Counted from the first letter of the stretch, positions 1 through 8,730 are shown. The stretch is DNA of 64,000 nt from Flavonifractor sp. AGMB03687 (GCF_017811815.1 NZ_JADKZI010000001.1:62001-126000), one strand, 5' to 3'. The notes: generated by a model not told the origin, from the sequence alone. Translations and numbers: made by a program.

Positions 1-1
1 G

Positions 2-715
2 CTCTATGTGGGAGCCCCTGCCGGACAGCGGGTGACCAACCTGACCTTTGAGGGGCAGCCCGTGGAGGACGATCAGGTCTTCCGCATCGTGTTGGAGGAG
101 TCCCACCTGTGGGACGGGGAGTTCCCCGACTGTACGGTACTGTGGTCCGCCGGCGCTGATATGCAGTACGCCTCCACCCGGGGTACCATGGCCTCCATGC
201 TGGCAACCTACCTGAGCCGCAACGGTACCGTCACCCCCAAGCGGGAGAGCACCTGGGCGGTCTATCAGGGAACGGTGGACAGCCCGCTGACCCGCCTGGA
301 GTTTGTGGAAATGCTCTATGAGGTGGCCGGTCAGCCCGCACCGGGCGCCGACGGCGCCTTTGTGGATGTGGTGGGCAGCGACGCGGCCATCTGGGCGGCC
401 GAGACCCGGATCGTCAGCGGTGACGGAAAGGGCAAGTTCCTGCCCCAGACGGCGGTGACCCGGGAGCAGGCGGCCGCCATGCTGTACAACTACGCCCGGG
501 CCATGGGCCTGAATACTGCCACCAATGGTGAGGCGGTCAATTCCCTGTCCGACAGCAGTTCGGTTTCCTCCTGGGCACGGTCCGCCGTGGACTTCTGCCT
601 GGCGACCGGCCTGCTGGAGCCGGTGGGGGAGAAGGGCGATCAGTTCCAGCCCGCTGCCACCCTGAGCCGCACCGAGGCCAAGGAAACCATGGCTGTTCTG
701 GCCCAACTGGATTAA
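2..715 (+). CDS. 5'-nucleotidase C-terminal domain with SLH repeats (5' end outside window)
   Basis: The reading frame is open from base 2, so the gene begins upstream of the window and only its last 237 codons are seen. The first ~85 residues (LYVGAPAGQRVTNLTF, then a Gly-rich stretch) resemble the C-terminal domain of UshA/5'-nucleotidases. The rest is S-layer homology repeats: TRLEFVEMLYEV, then FVDVVGSDAAIWAAE with GKFLPQTAVTREQAAAMLYNYA, then a third degenerate copy ending at the stop. SLH repeats attach exported proteins non-covalently to secondary cell-wall polymer, so this is likely a surface nucleotide hydrolase. The catalytic metallophosphoesterase half is not visible, so the enzymatic call is inference from the C-terminal domain. 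Confidence 0.75.
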   Translation, partial: LYVGAPAGQRVTNLTFEGQPVEDDQVFRIVLEESHLWDGEFPDCTVLWSAGADMQYASTRGTMASMLATYLSRNGTVTPKRESTWAVYQGTVDSPLTRLEFVEMLYEVAGQPAPGADGAFVDVVGSDAAIWAAETRIVSGDGKGKFLPQTAVTREQAAAMLYNYARAMGLNTATNGEAVNSLSDSSSVSSWARSAVDFCLATGLLEPVGEKGDQFQPAATLSRTEAKETMAVLAQLD

Positions 716-723
716 AACCGATG

Positions 724-761
724 AAAGAGGCCCTGCCGCATCACGCGGCAGGGCCTCTTTT
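724..761 (+). terminator. intrinsic terminator after the SLH gene
   Basis: Arms 726-739 and 745-758 pair perfectly over about 14 bp around a 5-nt loop (ATCAC) and are followed by a T run. It separates the SLH gene from the ABC transporter operon. Confidence 0.9.
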
Positions 762-788
762 GATCTTTCACAAAACGGTAAGGAGGGG

Positions 789-820
789 TTTAGAAATTTT
801 TAAGATGATTCTGATACACT
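789..820 (+). promoter_or_regulatory. bceAB promoter with TTTAGA-N5-TTAAGA direct repeat
   Basis: TTTAGA (789-794) and TTAAGA (800-805) are spaced 11 bp start to start, the phasing expected for tandem OmpR/PhoB-type response regulator subunits. A weak -10 (GATACA, 813-818) follows; the repeat sits where the -35 would be. The same repeat type occurs upstream of the response regulator gene at 43.7 kb, the glycosyltransferase at 44.6 kb and the P-type ATPase at 48.3 kb. Binding is inferred. Confidence 0.45.
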
Positions 821-847
821 ACCTTCAGAAGCAAAGGAGGAGACACA

Positions 848-1612
848 ATGGAGCAGATTCTGAAGGTAGAAGGACTGTGCCGGGATTATGGCAGAGGAAC
901 GGTCACCCACGCGGTGGATCATGTGGATTTTTCGGTGGAAAAAGGGGAGTTTGTGGGTATTATGGGCCCCTCGGGCAGCGGCAAAACCACCCTGCTAAAT
1001 TGTATTTCCACCATTGATACCCCTACAGCGGGACATATTTGGGTGGAGGGGCAGGACATCACCACCCTGAAGCAGAAGGAACTCTCCCGGTTCCGGCGGG
1101 AGCGGCTGGGCTTTGTGTTCCAGGACTGCAATCTGCTGGACACCCTCACCGCCTATGAGAACATCGCCCTGGCCCTCACCATCCGCAAGACCCCGGTCCG
1201 GCAGGTGGACCCCCTGGTGAAGGAGACAGCCCAGCTGCTGGAGATCACCGAGTGCCTGAACAAGTACCCCTACCAGATGTCGGGCGGCCAGCAGCAGCGT
1301 ACCGCCGCCGCCCGGGCTATCATCACCCAGCCCGCCCTCATCCTGGCCGACGAGCCCACCGGCGCCCTGGACTCCAAGTCCGCCCGGCTGCTGCTGGAGC
1401 GGTTCGAGGTGATGAATCAGCTCCGTCAGGCCACCATTCTGATGGTGACCCACGACGCCTTTACCGCCAGCTACTGCCACCGCATTCTCGTCCTGCGGGA
1501 CGGCGCGGTGTTTGCCCAGCTGGAGCGGGGGAACCAGGACCGCAGAGACTTTTTCCGGCGGATCATCGACGTGGTGACCGAGCTGGGAGGTGACCAGAGC
1601 AATGTTCTCTAA
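848..1612 (+). CDS. BceA-type ABC transporter ATP-binding protein
   Basis: ATPase subunit (254 aa) of a bacitracin/lantibiotic-type exporter or detoxification transporter at the cytoplasmic membrane. Walker A is GPSGSGKTT (residues 40-48), the ABC signature SGGQQQR starts near residue 145, and Walker B runs into DEPTGALDS (Asp168, Glu169). An AAAGGAGG site precedes ATG 848. Its last 11 bases overlap the start of the permease gene, so the two are translationally coupled. Unlike most BceAB pairs, no sensor kinase/regulator pair is adjacent; the nearest two-component genes are at 40.8-43.6 kb and share promoter repeats with this operon. The substrate cannot be read from sequence. Confidence 0.9.
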   Translation: MEQILKVEGLCRDYGRGTVTHAVDHVDFSVEKGEFVGIMGPSGSGKTTLLNCISTIDTPTAGHIWVEGQDITTLKQKELSRFRRERLGFVFQDCNLLDTLTAYENIALALTIRKTPVRQVDPLVKETAQLLEITECLNKYPYQMSGGQQQRTAAARAIITQPALILADEPTGALDSKSARLLLERFEVMNQLRQATILMVTHDAFTASYCHRILVLRDGAVFAQLERGNQDRRDFFRRIIDVVTELGGDQSNVL

Positions 1613-3371
1613 GCTGGCGGTCAAAAACGTGGGGCGCAGCTTCCGGGACTACGGGGTGTACTTCCTCACCGTGGCCTTCGGCGTGTGCCTCTTTTATGTG
1701 TTCAACGCTCTGGAGACTCAGACCGTGATCCGCTATCTGGCCCAGCATCCCCGGACCAATATCGTTGGGGCCATCCAGCAGCTCATCGGCATCCTGTCGG
1801 TCTTTGTATGGGTGGTGCTGGCCTTCCTCATCCTGTACGCATCCGGTTTTCTGGTGCGCCGCCGCTCCCGGGAGCTGGGCACCTACCTGATGCTGGGCAT
1901 GGAGCGCTGGCAGGTGGCCCGGCTGCTGCTGGCGGAGACCGCCGTCACCGCCCTGGTGGCCCTGGTGGTGGGGCTGGTGCTGGGTGTGGTGCTCTCCCAG
2001 GCCCTGTCGATCTTTACTGCCGGGCTTTTCGCGGTGCCCAGGACCTTTTTCGCCTTTTCCATCTCGGTTCCCGCCCTGCTGAAGACCATCCTGGCCTTCG
2101 CGGCCATCTTCCTGCTGGTGATGCTCTACCACGCCTTTACCGTATCCCGGCGGAAGCTCATCGACCTGCTGCGGGCCCGGCGGGTGAACCAGGAGCTGAA
2201 GGTGCGCTCCCTGGGAGCCTCGGTCTTCTTTTTCCTGGCGGGCTGTGTCCTGCTGGTCATCGCCTACGCCATGCTGCTCACCCGGGGCCTATTGCGGGTG
2301 GACGCCCTGTTCTGGGTGATGCTGGGGCTGGGCAGCCTGGGTACCCTGCTGTTTTTCCGGGCGCTGTCCGGCTTCCTGCTGCGGCTGTGCCAGAGCAACA
2401 AGAAGCTCTACTACAAAAACCTTAACATGTTCATCCTGCGGCAGTTCAACGCCAACATCAATACCACCTACCGGTCCATGACGGTGATCTGCCTCATGCT
2501 GCTGCTGGCCATTGGCATCACCGCCACCTCGGTGGGCCTGAACAACACCGTGGCCCAGATGGCGGACCAGACCATCGTCCAGGACGTGGAGCTGGCCGTC
2601 TGGGAGGAGAAGGGGGAGATCCCCGACCTGCCCGCCGCGCTGAAGGAGGCGGGCTTTGACCCGGACGAACAGTGCAGCCGCTGGCTCTCCTTCCCGGTGT
2701 ATCGGGATGAGGATGGACACTCCATTATGATCCAGGCCGATTATGACGCCTACGCTGCCGCCTGGGGGCAGGAGGTGGTGGATTCCTTCGTGGACAGCTG
2801 GCGCGTCCGCCTGGTGCCCCAGGTGGAGGAGGGCCTGACGGCCGACCGCTGCTACTTCCTGGCCGACTACGCCGGGGACGCCCAGACCACGGAGGAGGCC
2901 TTCCTGGCGGCGCTGGACCAGGCCCACTTCCTCTACAGCTACACCTATACCACCAAGCTGTCCACCTGGATGGAGCTGATGGGCACCAAGGTGCTGGTGC
3001 TCTTCATCGGCCTGTATCTGGGCGTGGTGTTCCTGGTGGCTTCGGCGGCGGTGCTGGCCCTCCAGCAGCTGAGCCAGGCCGCCGACAGCGCCCAGCGCTA
3101 CCGGGTGCTGTCCCGGCTGGGCGTGTCCGAGCGGATGCGGGGCCGGTCGGTGGATATCCAGGTGTTCCTGGCCTTCTTCCTGCCTTTGGCACTGGCGCTG
3201 GTCCACGCCGTGGTGGGTATGACTGCTGCCAATGCCGTCATTGCCCAGGTGGGCAAGGTGGACGCCGCCGCCTCCAGTGCGGTCACTGCCCTGCTGCTGG
3301 TGGCGGTGTACGGGGGCTATTTCCTGGCAACCTGTTGGGGCAGTAGGAAAATCCTGCGGGCATCTGCTTAA
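1602..3371 (+). CDS. BceB-type FtsX-like ABC permease
   Basis: Membrane partner (589 aa) of the preceding ATPase. ATG 1602 ([18 protein letters not shown]) is chosen over an in-frame GTG at 1590 because a GGGAGG site lies 11 nt upstream. The layout fits BceB: an N-terminal TM, a block of helices with an FtsX-like cytoplasmic segment, a soluble extracellular region at about residues 310-440 between two TM segments, and FtsX helices at the C terminus. It is somewhat shorter than usual BceB proteins (about 640 aa), mainly in the extracellular domain that senses or binds peptide antibiotics. No terminator is seen before the secG promoter. Confidence 0.85.
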   Translation: MFSKLAVKNVGRSFRDYGVYFLTVAFGVCLFYVFNALETQTVIRYLAQHPRTNIVGAIQQLIGILSVFVWVVLAFLILYASGFLVRRRSRELGTYLMLGMERWQVARLLLAETAVTALVALVVGLVLGVVLSQALSIFTAGLFAVPRTFFAFSISVPALLKTILAFAAIFLLVMLYHAFTVSRRKLIDLLRARRVNQELKVRSLGASVFFFLAGCVLLVIAYAMLLTRGLLRVDALFWVMLGLGSLGTLLFFRALSGFLLRLCQSNKKLYYKNLNMFILRQFNANINTTYRSMTVICLMLLLAIGITATSVGLNNTVAQMADQTIVQDVELAVWEEKGEIPDLPAALKEAGFDPDEQCSRWLSFPVYRDEDGHSIMIQADYDAYAAAWGQEVVDSFVDSWRVRLVPQVEEGLTADRCYFLADYAGDAQTTEEAFLAALDQAHFLYSYTYTTKLSTWMELMGTKVLVLFIGLYLGVVFLVASAAVLALQQLSQAADSAQRYRVLSRLGVSERMRGRSVDIQVFLAFFLPLALALVHAVVGMTAANAVIAQVGKVDAAASSAVTALLLVAVYGGYFLATCWGSRKILRASA

Positions 3372-3387
3372 AAAATGCGAAAAACCC

Positions 3388-3416
3388 TTGCAATCGTTCG
3401 CTGTTTATGCTATCAT
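3388..3416 (+). promoter_or_regulatory. secG promoter, TTGCAA-17-TATCAT
   Basis: -35 TTGCAA at 3388-3393 and -10 TATCAT at 3411-3416 with a 17-bp spacer, just after the bceB stop. The leader of about 85 nt contains a small hairpin (CCCCG-TTTG-CGGGG, near 3477-3490) just before the ribosome site. Confidence 0.75.
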
Positions 3417-3507
3417 TTCATTTACGTGTAAGAGACTGCACGACTTTGTCGCGCGCAAAAATAGCATGGACAATGCCCCGTTTGCGGGGACGAAAGGACG
3501 ATGTAGC

Positions 3508-3744
3508 GTGGATATCACCAAGCTGATTCTGAGCATTATCGACGTGGCGGCCTGCCTGTTCCTCATCGCCGTGGTGCTGCTCCAGTCCGGCAAGAGCGCC
3601 GGTCTGTCCGGTGCCATCGCCGGCGTTGCTGACACCTTTATGGCTAAGAACAAGGCTAAGAGCTGGGACGCCAAGCTGGCCAAGATGACCAAGTGGGTGG
3701 CCATCGGCTTTATGATCCTGACCTTTGTGATCTGCCTGCTCTGA
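3508..3744 (+). CDS. secG: preprotein translocase subunit SecG
   Basis: SecG (78 aa) is the small non-essential subunit of the SecYEG channel that eases SecA-driven export. The product starts at GTG 3508 (VDITKLILSIID); AAAGGA ends 9 nt upstream. It has two TM helices separated by a Gly/Ala-rich loop (LLQSGKSAGLSGAIAG) typical of SecG. An open frame reaches back to 3232, but that extension lies in the end of bceB and upstream of the promoter, so it is not part of the gene. secG near rnr is a common Firmicute arrangement; here an XRE regulator gene lies between them. Confidence 0.92.
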   Translation: MDITKLILSIIDVAACLFLIAVVLLQSGKSAGLSGAIAGVADTFMAKNKAKSWDAKLAKMTKWVAIGFMILTFVICLL

Positions 3745-3751
3745 GAAAGCG

Positions 3752-3790
3752 AAAAAACGCCCTTCCGAGTCCGGAAGGGCGTTTTTTGTT
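3752..3790 (+). terminator. intrinsic terminator after secG
   Basis: Perfect 10-bp GC stem (3758-3767 with 3772-3781), extended by A/T pairs, followed by six T residues. Confidence 0.93.
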
Positions 3791-3895
3791 GCAAAAAAGC
3801 GGGGTGCAACTGCTGGTTGCGCCCAATACAAGGGAACTTGGTGGACGCAGAACGGCTTTTCCGCTATACTGAGCGGGAAAGAGAGGAGGAGTTCT

Positions 3896-4762
3896 ATGAC
3901 ATTGGGAGAGACCATCCACCAGCTGCGCACCAGCCGGGGCATGTCCCAGGGGGACCTGGCCAATGCGCTGGAGGTGTCCCGGCAGTCGGTATCCAAGTGG
4001 GAGACCGATGCTTCGGTGCCCGACCTGGACAAGCTGGTGCGGCTGAGCCGCCTGTTCGGCGTCACCCTGGACCAGTTGGTGTGCGGCACGGAAGAGCAGC
4101 CCCGGGAGGCGGGTGAGACCCTGAAGCCCGAGAGAACCACCGGGGAGAGCGCCGCCCCCACGCCGGTGCGCAGGACCGTAGGAGCCGTGCTGCTGGCGGT
4201 GGGCCTGCTGGGGTTTTTGATATGCGTTCTGCTATTTGGCCTGGATGGACTGCTGTTTGGCCTGTTGTTCATCCTGCCGTTCATCCTGTGCGGGGCCTTC
4301 TGCCTGAAGATCCAGAAGCGGCTGGGACTGTGGTGTGCCTGGGGCGTCTACCTGCCTCAGCAGATCTACTGGACCATGGGTACTTCTATCACCTGGCATC
4401 TGGTGCTGTCCACCCCATGGTACACAGCCTCCATGAACTATCTCCGCCTGTTTGTGGGCTGGCTGATGCTGGCCGTTATGATCGTTCTGATCATAGTTAC
4501 GGCCCGGAGCTGTTCCGATCTGTATAAGCGGCCTGCCCCCGGTACCATCGTGCTGACGGCGGTGCTGTGGGCGGCGGGGCTATCTACCTGGCGTATTTTC
4601 AGTCTGGTATGCAGCTTCTTTGTCAATGAGGAGGGCATCATCCGGGGCGGGTTGCTCCTGGGGCTGTTTCAGGGCTTCATGGCAGCCGCCCAGACCGCCG
4701 CTTTGGCGGCGGCATTGACGCTCACCCTGGCCCTGGTGCGGGGTGCCCGCGCCAAACCATAA
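3896..4762 (+). CDS. XRE-family HTH regulator with C-terminal membrane domain
   Basis: 288 aa. Residues about 4-60 form a Cro/CI-type helix-turn-helix (LGETIHQLRTSRGMSQGDLA, then SRQSVSKWET, ending FGVTLDQLV). A polar linker leads to several hydrophobic helices from about residue 90 to the end, so the DNA-binding domain is tethered to the membrane. A strong GAGGAGG site lies before ATG 3896, with a probable -10 TATACT at 3865-3870. It is a single-gene unit between two terminators. Proteins of this build are common in Clostridia, but their signals and targets are mostly unknown; no function beyond membrane-linked regulator is supported. Confidence 0.8.
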   Translation: MTLGETIHQLRTSRGMSQGDLANALEVSRQSVSKWETDASVPDLDKLVRLSRLFGVTLDQLVCGTEEQPREAGETLKPERTTGESAAPTPVRRTVGAVLLAVGLLGFLICVLLFGLDGLLFGLLFILPFILCGAFCLKIQKRLGLWCAWGVYLPQQIYWTMGTSITWHLVLSTPWYTASMNYLRLFVGWLMLAVMIVLIIVTARSCSDLYKRPAPGTIVLTAVLWAAGLSTWRIFSLVCSFFVNEEGIIRGGLLLGLFQGFMAAAQTAALAAALTLTLALVRGARAKP

Positions 4763-4771
4763 AGCAACGCC

Positions 4772-4811
4772 GTAAGACCTCCGGCAGATGTGCCGGAGGT
4801 CTTACATTTTC
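4772..4811 (+). terminator. intrinsic terminator after the XRE gene
   Basis: 15-bp perfect stem (4772-4786 with 4791-4805), 4-nt loop, short T tract. The rnr -35 box begins 8 nt after the stem. Confidence 0.9.
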
Positions 4812-4812
4812 G

Positions 4813-4842
4813 TTGAAGCAGGTGCGCAGAAGGGGGTATAAT
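4813..4842 (+). promoter_or_regulatory. rnr promoter, TTGAAG-18-TATAAT
   Basis: -35 TTGAAG at 4813-4818, consensus -10 TATAAT at 4837-4842, 18-bp spacer, placed directly downstream of the preceding terminator. Confidence 0.8.
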
Positions 4843-4872
4843 AAAGAAAAAAGCCATGAGAAAGGAATGTTT

Positions 4873-6921
4873 ATGAAAGACAGACAAGAATTGACTGGTA
4901 TTTATCAGGCCAGCGGCCGCGGCTTTGGTTTTCTGATCCCGGAGGAGGGGGAGGACTGCTTTATCCCGCCCCGGGCGGACGGCGGCGCCTGGAATGGAGA
5001 TAAAGTAGTGGCCCGCATCACCGAGGAGGACCCCCAGGCGGGCCGCCGGGTGGCCAAGGTGGTCCAGGTACTGGAGCGGGCCAACAAGACGGTCACCGGC
5101 GTGCTGGAGCGGCAGGACCATACCCTGTGGCTGCGCCCGGACAACGAGCGCCTGCCCGGCCCCATCCAGGTGTTCACCAAGCGGAAGGGGGTGCGCCCCG
5201 GCGAGCGGGCCGCCGTAGCCATCACCAGCTTCGGCGGCGGACGGACCGCCCCCATGGGTACCCTGCGAGAGCGGTTCGGTCCGGCAGACCGGCGGGAGAG
5301 CGCCGTGGAGGCCATCCTCTACACCCACGATATTGAGCGGGCCTTCCCGCCCGCCGTGCTCATGGAGGTGGAGGGGGTGCCCCAGGCGGTGGAAGCGGCG
5401 GCTCTGGAGGGGCGGCTGGACCTGCGGGGCAAGACCATCATCACCATCGACGGAGCATCCTCCAAGGACTTTGACGACGCGGTGAGCCTGGAAAAGGACG
5501 AGACGGGCCGCTGGGTGCTGGGGGTCCACATCGCCGATGTGAGCCACTACGTGCGTCCCGGCTCCGCCCTGGACCTGGAGGCCTTCGAGCGGGGGACCTC
5601 GGTGTATTTTGCCGACCAGGTAGTGCCCATGCTGCCGGTGGAGCTGTCCAACGGCATCTGCTCGTTGAACCCCCATGTGGACCGGCTGGCTCTGTCCTGC
5701 ATCCTGACCATGGACCAGAGCGGCACGGTGGTGGACCACACCATCGCCAAGACGGTGATCTGCTCCACCGAGCGGATGACCTATGAGGACTGCAATGTGC
5801 TGCTGGCGGGGGAGGACCCTGCCCTGGCGGAGCGGTACGCCCACATCCTGCCCATGCTGAAGGACATGGCCGGCCTGGCCAAACAGCTGGAGAAGATGCG
5901 GCGGAACCGTGGAGCCCTGGACCTGGAGACCAAGGAGAGCTATGTGATCTGCGACCAGGAGGGCAAGCCGGTGGATGTGGCCCTGCGGCAGCAGGGGGAG
6001 AGCGAGAAGCTCATCGAGTCCTTCATGCTGGCGGCCAACGAGTGCGTGGCGGAGTACCTGAATCGCCTCCACAAGCCCTGCGTCTACCGGGTTCACGAGA
6101 AGCCTTCTGATGAGAAGAGTCAGGCCCTGCGCACCATGGTGGCCCCCCTGGGTTATGACCTGAAGAATGCCGACAGTCCCTCCCTCCAGAAGCTGCTGGA
6201 CTGGGCCAAGGGCAAGCCGGAGGAGGGGGCGGTGTCCATGATGGTGCTGCGCTCCCTGATGAAAGCCCGGTACGATGAGGACAACCTGGGCCACTTCGGC
6301 CTGGCGGCGGAGTATTACTGCCACTTCACCTCGCCCATCCGCCGCTACCCCGACCTGATGGTCCACCGGGTGCTGTCCGCCCTGCTGGACGGGTCCCTGG
6401 ATAAGCAGGAGAAGAAGCTGACCACTGCCGTCCAGCGGGCCGCCGTCCAGTCCTCTCAGCGGGAGCTGGCTGCCCAGGAGGCCGAGCGGGAGATCGAGAA
6501 GCGCTATTTGGCCGAGTTCATGGCGGGCCACATCGGAGAGACCTTCGCCGGTGTGGTGTCCGGCGTTACCCGGTTCGGCCTCTTCGTGTCGGTGGCCGGG
6601 GGCGTGGAGGGCCTGCTGCCCGTGGAGGCCCTGCCCGGCGGAGGCTGGCACTACGACGAGGCCCACCTGACTCTGCTGGAGGACAACGGCAGCGGCCGGT
6701 ATACCTTAGGTATGCCCCTGGAGGTGGAGTGCGCCGCCGCCGACCCGGTGAGCGGCCAGGTGGATTTTATCCTCCCTGGCGGCACCCCGGTGACCCGAAA
6801 GAAGCGGGAGGAGGAGCCCAAGGAACGGCCCGGCCGGGGTGGCAAAAAGAGCCCCCGCAAGCCGGGTAAGGGCCGGGCCATGCATGTGCCCAAACGGCGC
6901 AATGGAGGCCGAAAACGATGA
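4873..6921 (+). CDS. rnr: ribonuclease R
   Basis: 3'-5' exoribonuclease of the RNase II/R family (682 aa) that degrades structured RNA and takes part in RNA quality control. ATG 4873 (MKDRQELTGIY) is preceded by AAAGGA at good spacing. An N-terminal cold-shock/OB region leads into the RNB domain, where IDGASSKDFDDAVSLE (Asp193, Asp199, Asp201, Asp202) supplies the metal-binding acidic residues. An S1 RNA-binding domain starts near residue 555 (GVVSGVTRFGLFVSV). The last ~35 residues are a Lys/Arg/Gly-rich tail, common in RNase R. smpB is not next to it. The following gene overlaps its stop codon by 4 nt. Confidence 0.95.
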   Translation: MKDRQELTGIYQASGRGFGFLIPEEGEDCFIPPRADGGAWNGDKVVARITEEDPQAGRRVAKVVQVLERANKTVTGVLERQDHTLWLRPDNERLPGPIQVFTKRKGVRPGERAAVAITSFGGGRTAPMGTLRERFGPADRRESAVEAILYTHDIERAFPPAVLMEVEGVPQAVEAAALEGRLDLRGKTIITIDGASSKDFDDAVSLEKDETGRWVLGVHIADVSHYVRPGSALDLEAFERGTSVYFADQVVPMLPVELSNGICSLNPHVDRLALSCILTMDQSGTVVDHTIAKTVICSTERMTYEDCNVLLAGEDPALAERYAHILPMLKDMAGLAKQLEKMRRNRGALDLETKESYVICDQEGKPVDVALRQQGESEKLIESFMLAANECVAEYLNRLHKPCVYRVHEKPSDEKSQALRTMVAPLGYDLKNADSPSLQKLLDWAKGKPEEGAVSMMVLRSLMKARYDEDNLGHFGLAAEYYCHFTSPIRRYPDLMVHRVLSALLDGSLDKQEKKLTTAVQRAAVQSSQRELAAQEAEREIEKRYLAEFMAGHIGETFAGVVSGVTRFGLFVSVAGGVEGLLPVEALPGGGWHYDEAHLTLLEDNGSGRYTLGMPLEVECAAADPVSGQVDFILPGGTPVTRKKREEEPKERPGRGGKKSPRKPGKGRAMHVPKRRNGGRKR

Positions 6922-8189
6922 TGAAGCGTATTCTGAGTGGTATATTATTGCTCTCTGTATTGCTTTTGGCGGGGTGTGGCGGTCAAACGGCCGCCTCCAC
7001 CCCCGCTCCCGCGGCCACGCCCAGCACCGCGCCTACGCCTGCTCCAACTCCCACGCCGGAGCCTACCCCAACCCCGGACCCGGTGGCGGAGGCTCTGGCG
7101 GCCATGACCACCGAGGAGAAGGTGGGCCAGCTGCTGGTGGCGGGCATCCTGGGGACCGAGCCCGGCGAGGACGCGGTCCAGGCCATCCAGGACTACCAGG
7201 TGGGCGGCATCATCCTCTTCGGCCGGAATGTGGAGAGCGCCGACCAGCTGGTCGCCCTGACCAACGGTCTGAAGGCCCTCAACGGTGACTACGTCCCCCT
7301 CTTCCTGTGCGTGGACCAGGAGGGGGGACGGGTGGACCGGATGCCTCCGGAGGTGGATCGCACCCCCGGTGCCGGACAGGTGGGAGAGAGCCTGAGCCAG
7401 GAGGACGCGGGGGCGGCTTACGGCGCCCTGCTGTCGGCGGAGTGCGCCGCCTTTGGCTTCAATCTGGATTTTGCCCCCAGTCTGGACATCTGGTCCAATC
7501 CGGAAAACACGGTCATCGGTGACCGGGCCTTCGGCGTGGAATGGGAGAGTGTCAGTGCCTTTGGGTTCCATGCGGTGGGGGCCATGGAGGAAGCGGGAAC
7601 GGTGATTCCGGTGGTCAAGCACTTCCCCGGCCACGGGGACACCAGTGTCGACTCCCACGTGGACCTGCCGGTGGTGGACAAGACTCTGGACGAGCTGTGG
7701 CAAAGTGAGCTGGTCCCCTTCGGCATGGCGCTCTCGGGAGAATACTGGGGGGAGCAGAAGATGGACCCCGCCCCGGCGGTCATGGTGGCCCATATCCTCA
7801 TGACCCAGATCGACCCGGACCTGCCTGCCTCCCTGTCTCCCGCGGTGGTCACCAGCTTGCTGCGGCAGGGGATGGGCTATGAGGGCGTGGTGTGCACCGA
7901 CGATCTCACCATGGCGGCCATCTCGGATACATACGGCATGGGGGAGGCCGCTGTCCTGGCGGTGGAGGCCGGATGCGATCTGCTGCTGGTGTGCCATGAG
8001 GCGGACAACCTGACCGCCGCCCGGGAGGCGCTGCTGGCGGCGGTGGATTCCGGCCGCATCTCCATGGAGCGGCTGGACCAGAGCGTCTACCGTATTCTGT
8101 CCCTGAAAGGGGAATACAGCCTTACCAACGACCCGGTGGGTCAGCCTGACATTGATTCCCTCAATGCCCAGATTCAGGCCCTTGCCTGA
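6918..8189 (+). CDS. glycoside hydrolase family 3 lipoprotein (NagZ-like beta-N-acetylhexosaminidase)
   Basis: Exported 423-aa enzyme. The N terminus is a lipoprotein signal (MKRILSGILLLSVLLLAGCGG, cut before Cys), followed by a Thr/Pro-rich spacer and a GH3 domain. The NagZ-type motif KHFPGHGDTSVDSH starts at Lys234; the His/Asp pair in this loop acts in catalysis in NagZ enzymes. CTDDLTMAAI supplies the conserved Asp that is the usual nucleophile. Likely role: trimming GlcNAc from peptidoglycan outside the cell. ATG 6918 overlaps the rnr stop (ATGA), so it is translationally coupled to rnr, an odd pairing of RNA decay with wall turnover. Confidence 0.9.
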   Translation: MMKRILSGILLLSVLLLAGCGGQTAASTPAPAATPSTAPTPAPTPTPEPTPTPDPVAEALAAMTTEEKVGQLLVAGILGTEPGEDAVQAIQDYQVGGIILFGRNVESADQLVALTNGLKALNGDYVPLFLCVDQEGGRVDRMPPEVDRTPGAGQVGESLSQEDAGAAYGALLSAECAAFGFNLDFAPSLDIWSNPENTVIGDRAFGVEWESVSAFGFHAVGAMEEAGTVIPVVKHFPGHGDTSVDSHVDLPVVDKTLDELWQSELVPFGMALSGEYWGEQKMDPAPAVMVAHILMTQIDPDLPASLSPAVVTSLLRQGMGYEGVVCTDDLTMAAISDTYGMGEAAVLAVEAGCDLLLVCHEADNLTAAREALLAAVDSGRISMERLDQSVYRILSLKGEYSLTNDPVGQPDIDSLNAQIQALA

Positions 8190-8204
8190 ACCAACCGTCC
8201 TCAT

Positions 8205-8250
8205 AGCGGGGCCGTCTGTCCGAAAATCGTGGACAGACGGCCCCGTTTTC
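8205..8250 (+). terminator. intrinsic terminator after the GH3 gene
   Basis: 15-bp perfect stem (8207-8221 with 8231-8245), 9-nt loop, TTTT. The 3' arm also contains the -35 box of the next promoter. Confidence 0.9.
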
Positions 8251-8258
8251 GCTATAGT
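8230..8258 (+). promoter_or_regulatory. lytTR operon promoter nested in the terminator, TGGACA-17-TATAGT
   Basis: -35 TGGACA (8230-8235) lies in the 3' arm of the terminator hairpin and -10 TATAGT (8253-8258) just beyond its T run, spacer 17 bp. The predicted start is only a few bases before the AAAGGAGG site, so the leader is very short. Confidence 0.65.
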
Positions 8259-8280
8259 GGGGTTGAAAGGAGGGGGGAGC

Positions 8281-8715
8281 ATGAAGGTAACGGTTATCAT
8301 CGATCCGGAGCGGGACGGGCCGGAGATCATGATCACGGCTCCCGCCCTCACCGACGAGGTGAAAGCCCTGGCGGCCCGATTGGAGGGAGGGGGCATCCTT
8401 ACCGGCTGGCGTGGGGACACCGCCGTGCCTCTGGAGGAGGACGCCATCCTCCGCTGCTACGGGGAGGAGAAGGGGGTGAAGGTCCAGACCACCCAGGGGG
8501 TATTCGACCTGCGGGAACGGCTCTACGAGCTGGAGGCCAAGCTGGACCGGCACACTTTTGTGCGCATCTCCCACTCGGAGATCGTGAATCTGCGTAAGAT
8601 CACCGCCATGGACCTGGGTCTCACCGGTACCATCCGCATTACCCTGGCGGAGGAGACGGTGTGCTACGTCTCCCGGCGGTATGTGAAGAAAATCAAGGAG
8701 GCCCTGGGGCTTTGA
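8281..8715 (+). CDS. LytTR-domain DNA-binding regulator
   Basis: 144 aa. Residues from about 48 to the end are a LytTR domain (FDLRERLYELEAKL, then FVRISHSEIVNLRKITAMDL, ending YVSRRYVKKIKEALG); no receiver domain is present. ATG 8281 follows an AAAGGAGGGGGG site. It heads an operon with a DUF3021-type membrane protein, the usual partner of stand-alone LytTR regulators. In such LytTR systems the membrane protein restrains the regulator; applying that model here is inference. A longer open frame from 8152 is not used because it would start inside the previous gene and upstream of the promoter. Confidence 0.88.
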   Translation: MKVTVIIDPERDGPEIMITAPALTDEVKALAARLEGGGILTGWRGDTAVPLEEDAILRCYGEEKGVKVQTTQGVFDLRERLYELEAKLDRHTFVRISHSEIVNLRKITAMDLGLTGTIRITLAEETVCYVSRRYVKKIKEALGL

Positions 8716-8730
8716 AAGGAGGGAGATCCT

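Noticed and set aside
3232-3507. N-terminal extension of SecG
   Set aside because: Overlaps bceB and precedes the secG promoter; the remaining 78 aa match SecG length.
4669-6666. 665-codon open frame on the minus strand
   Set aside because: Antisense to rnr; no motif, no ribosome site.
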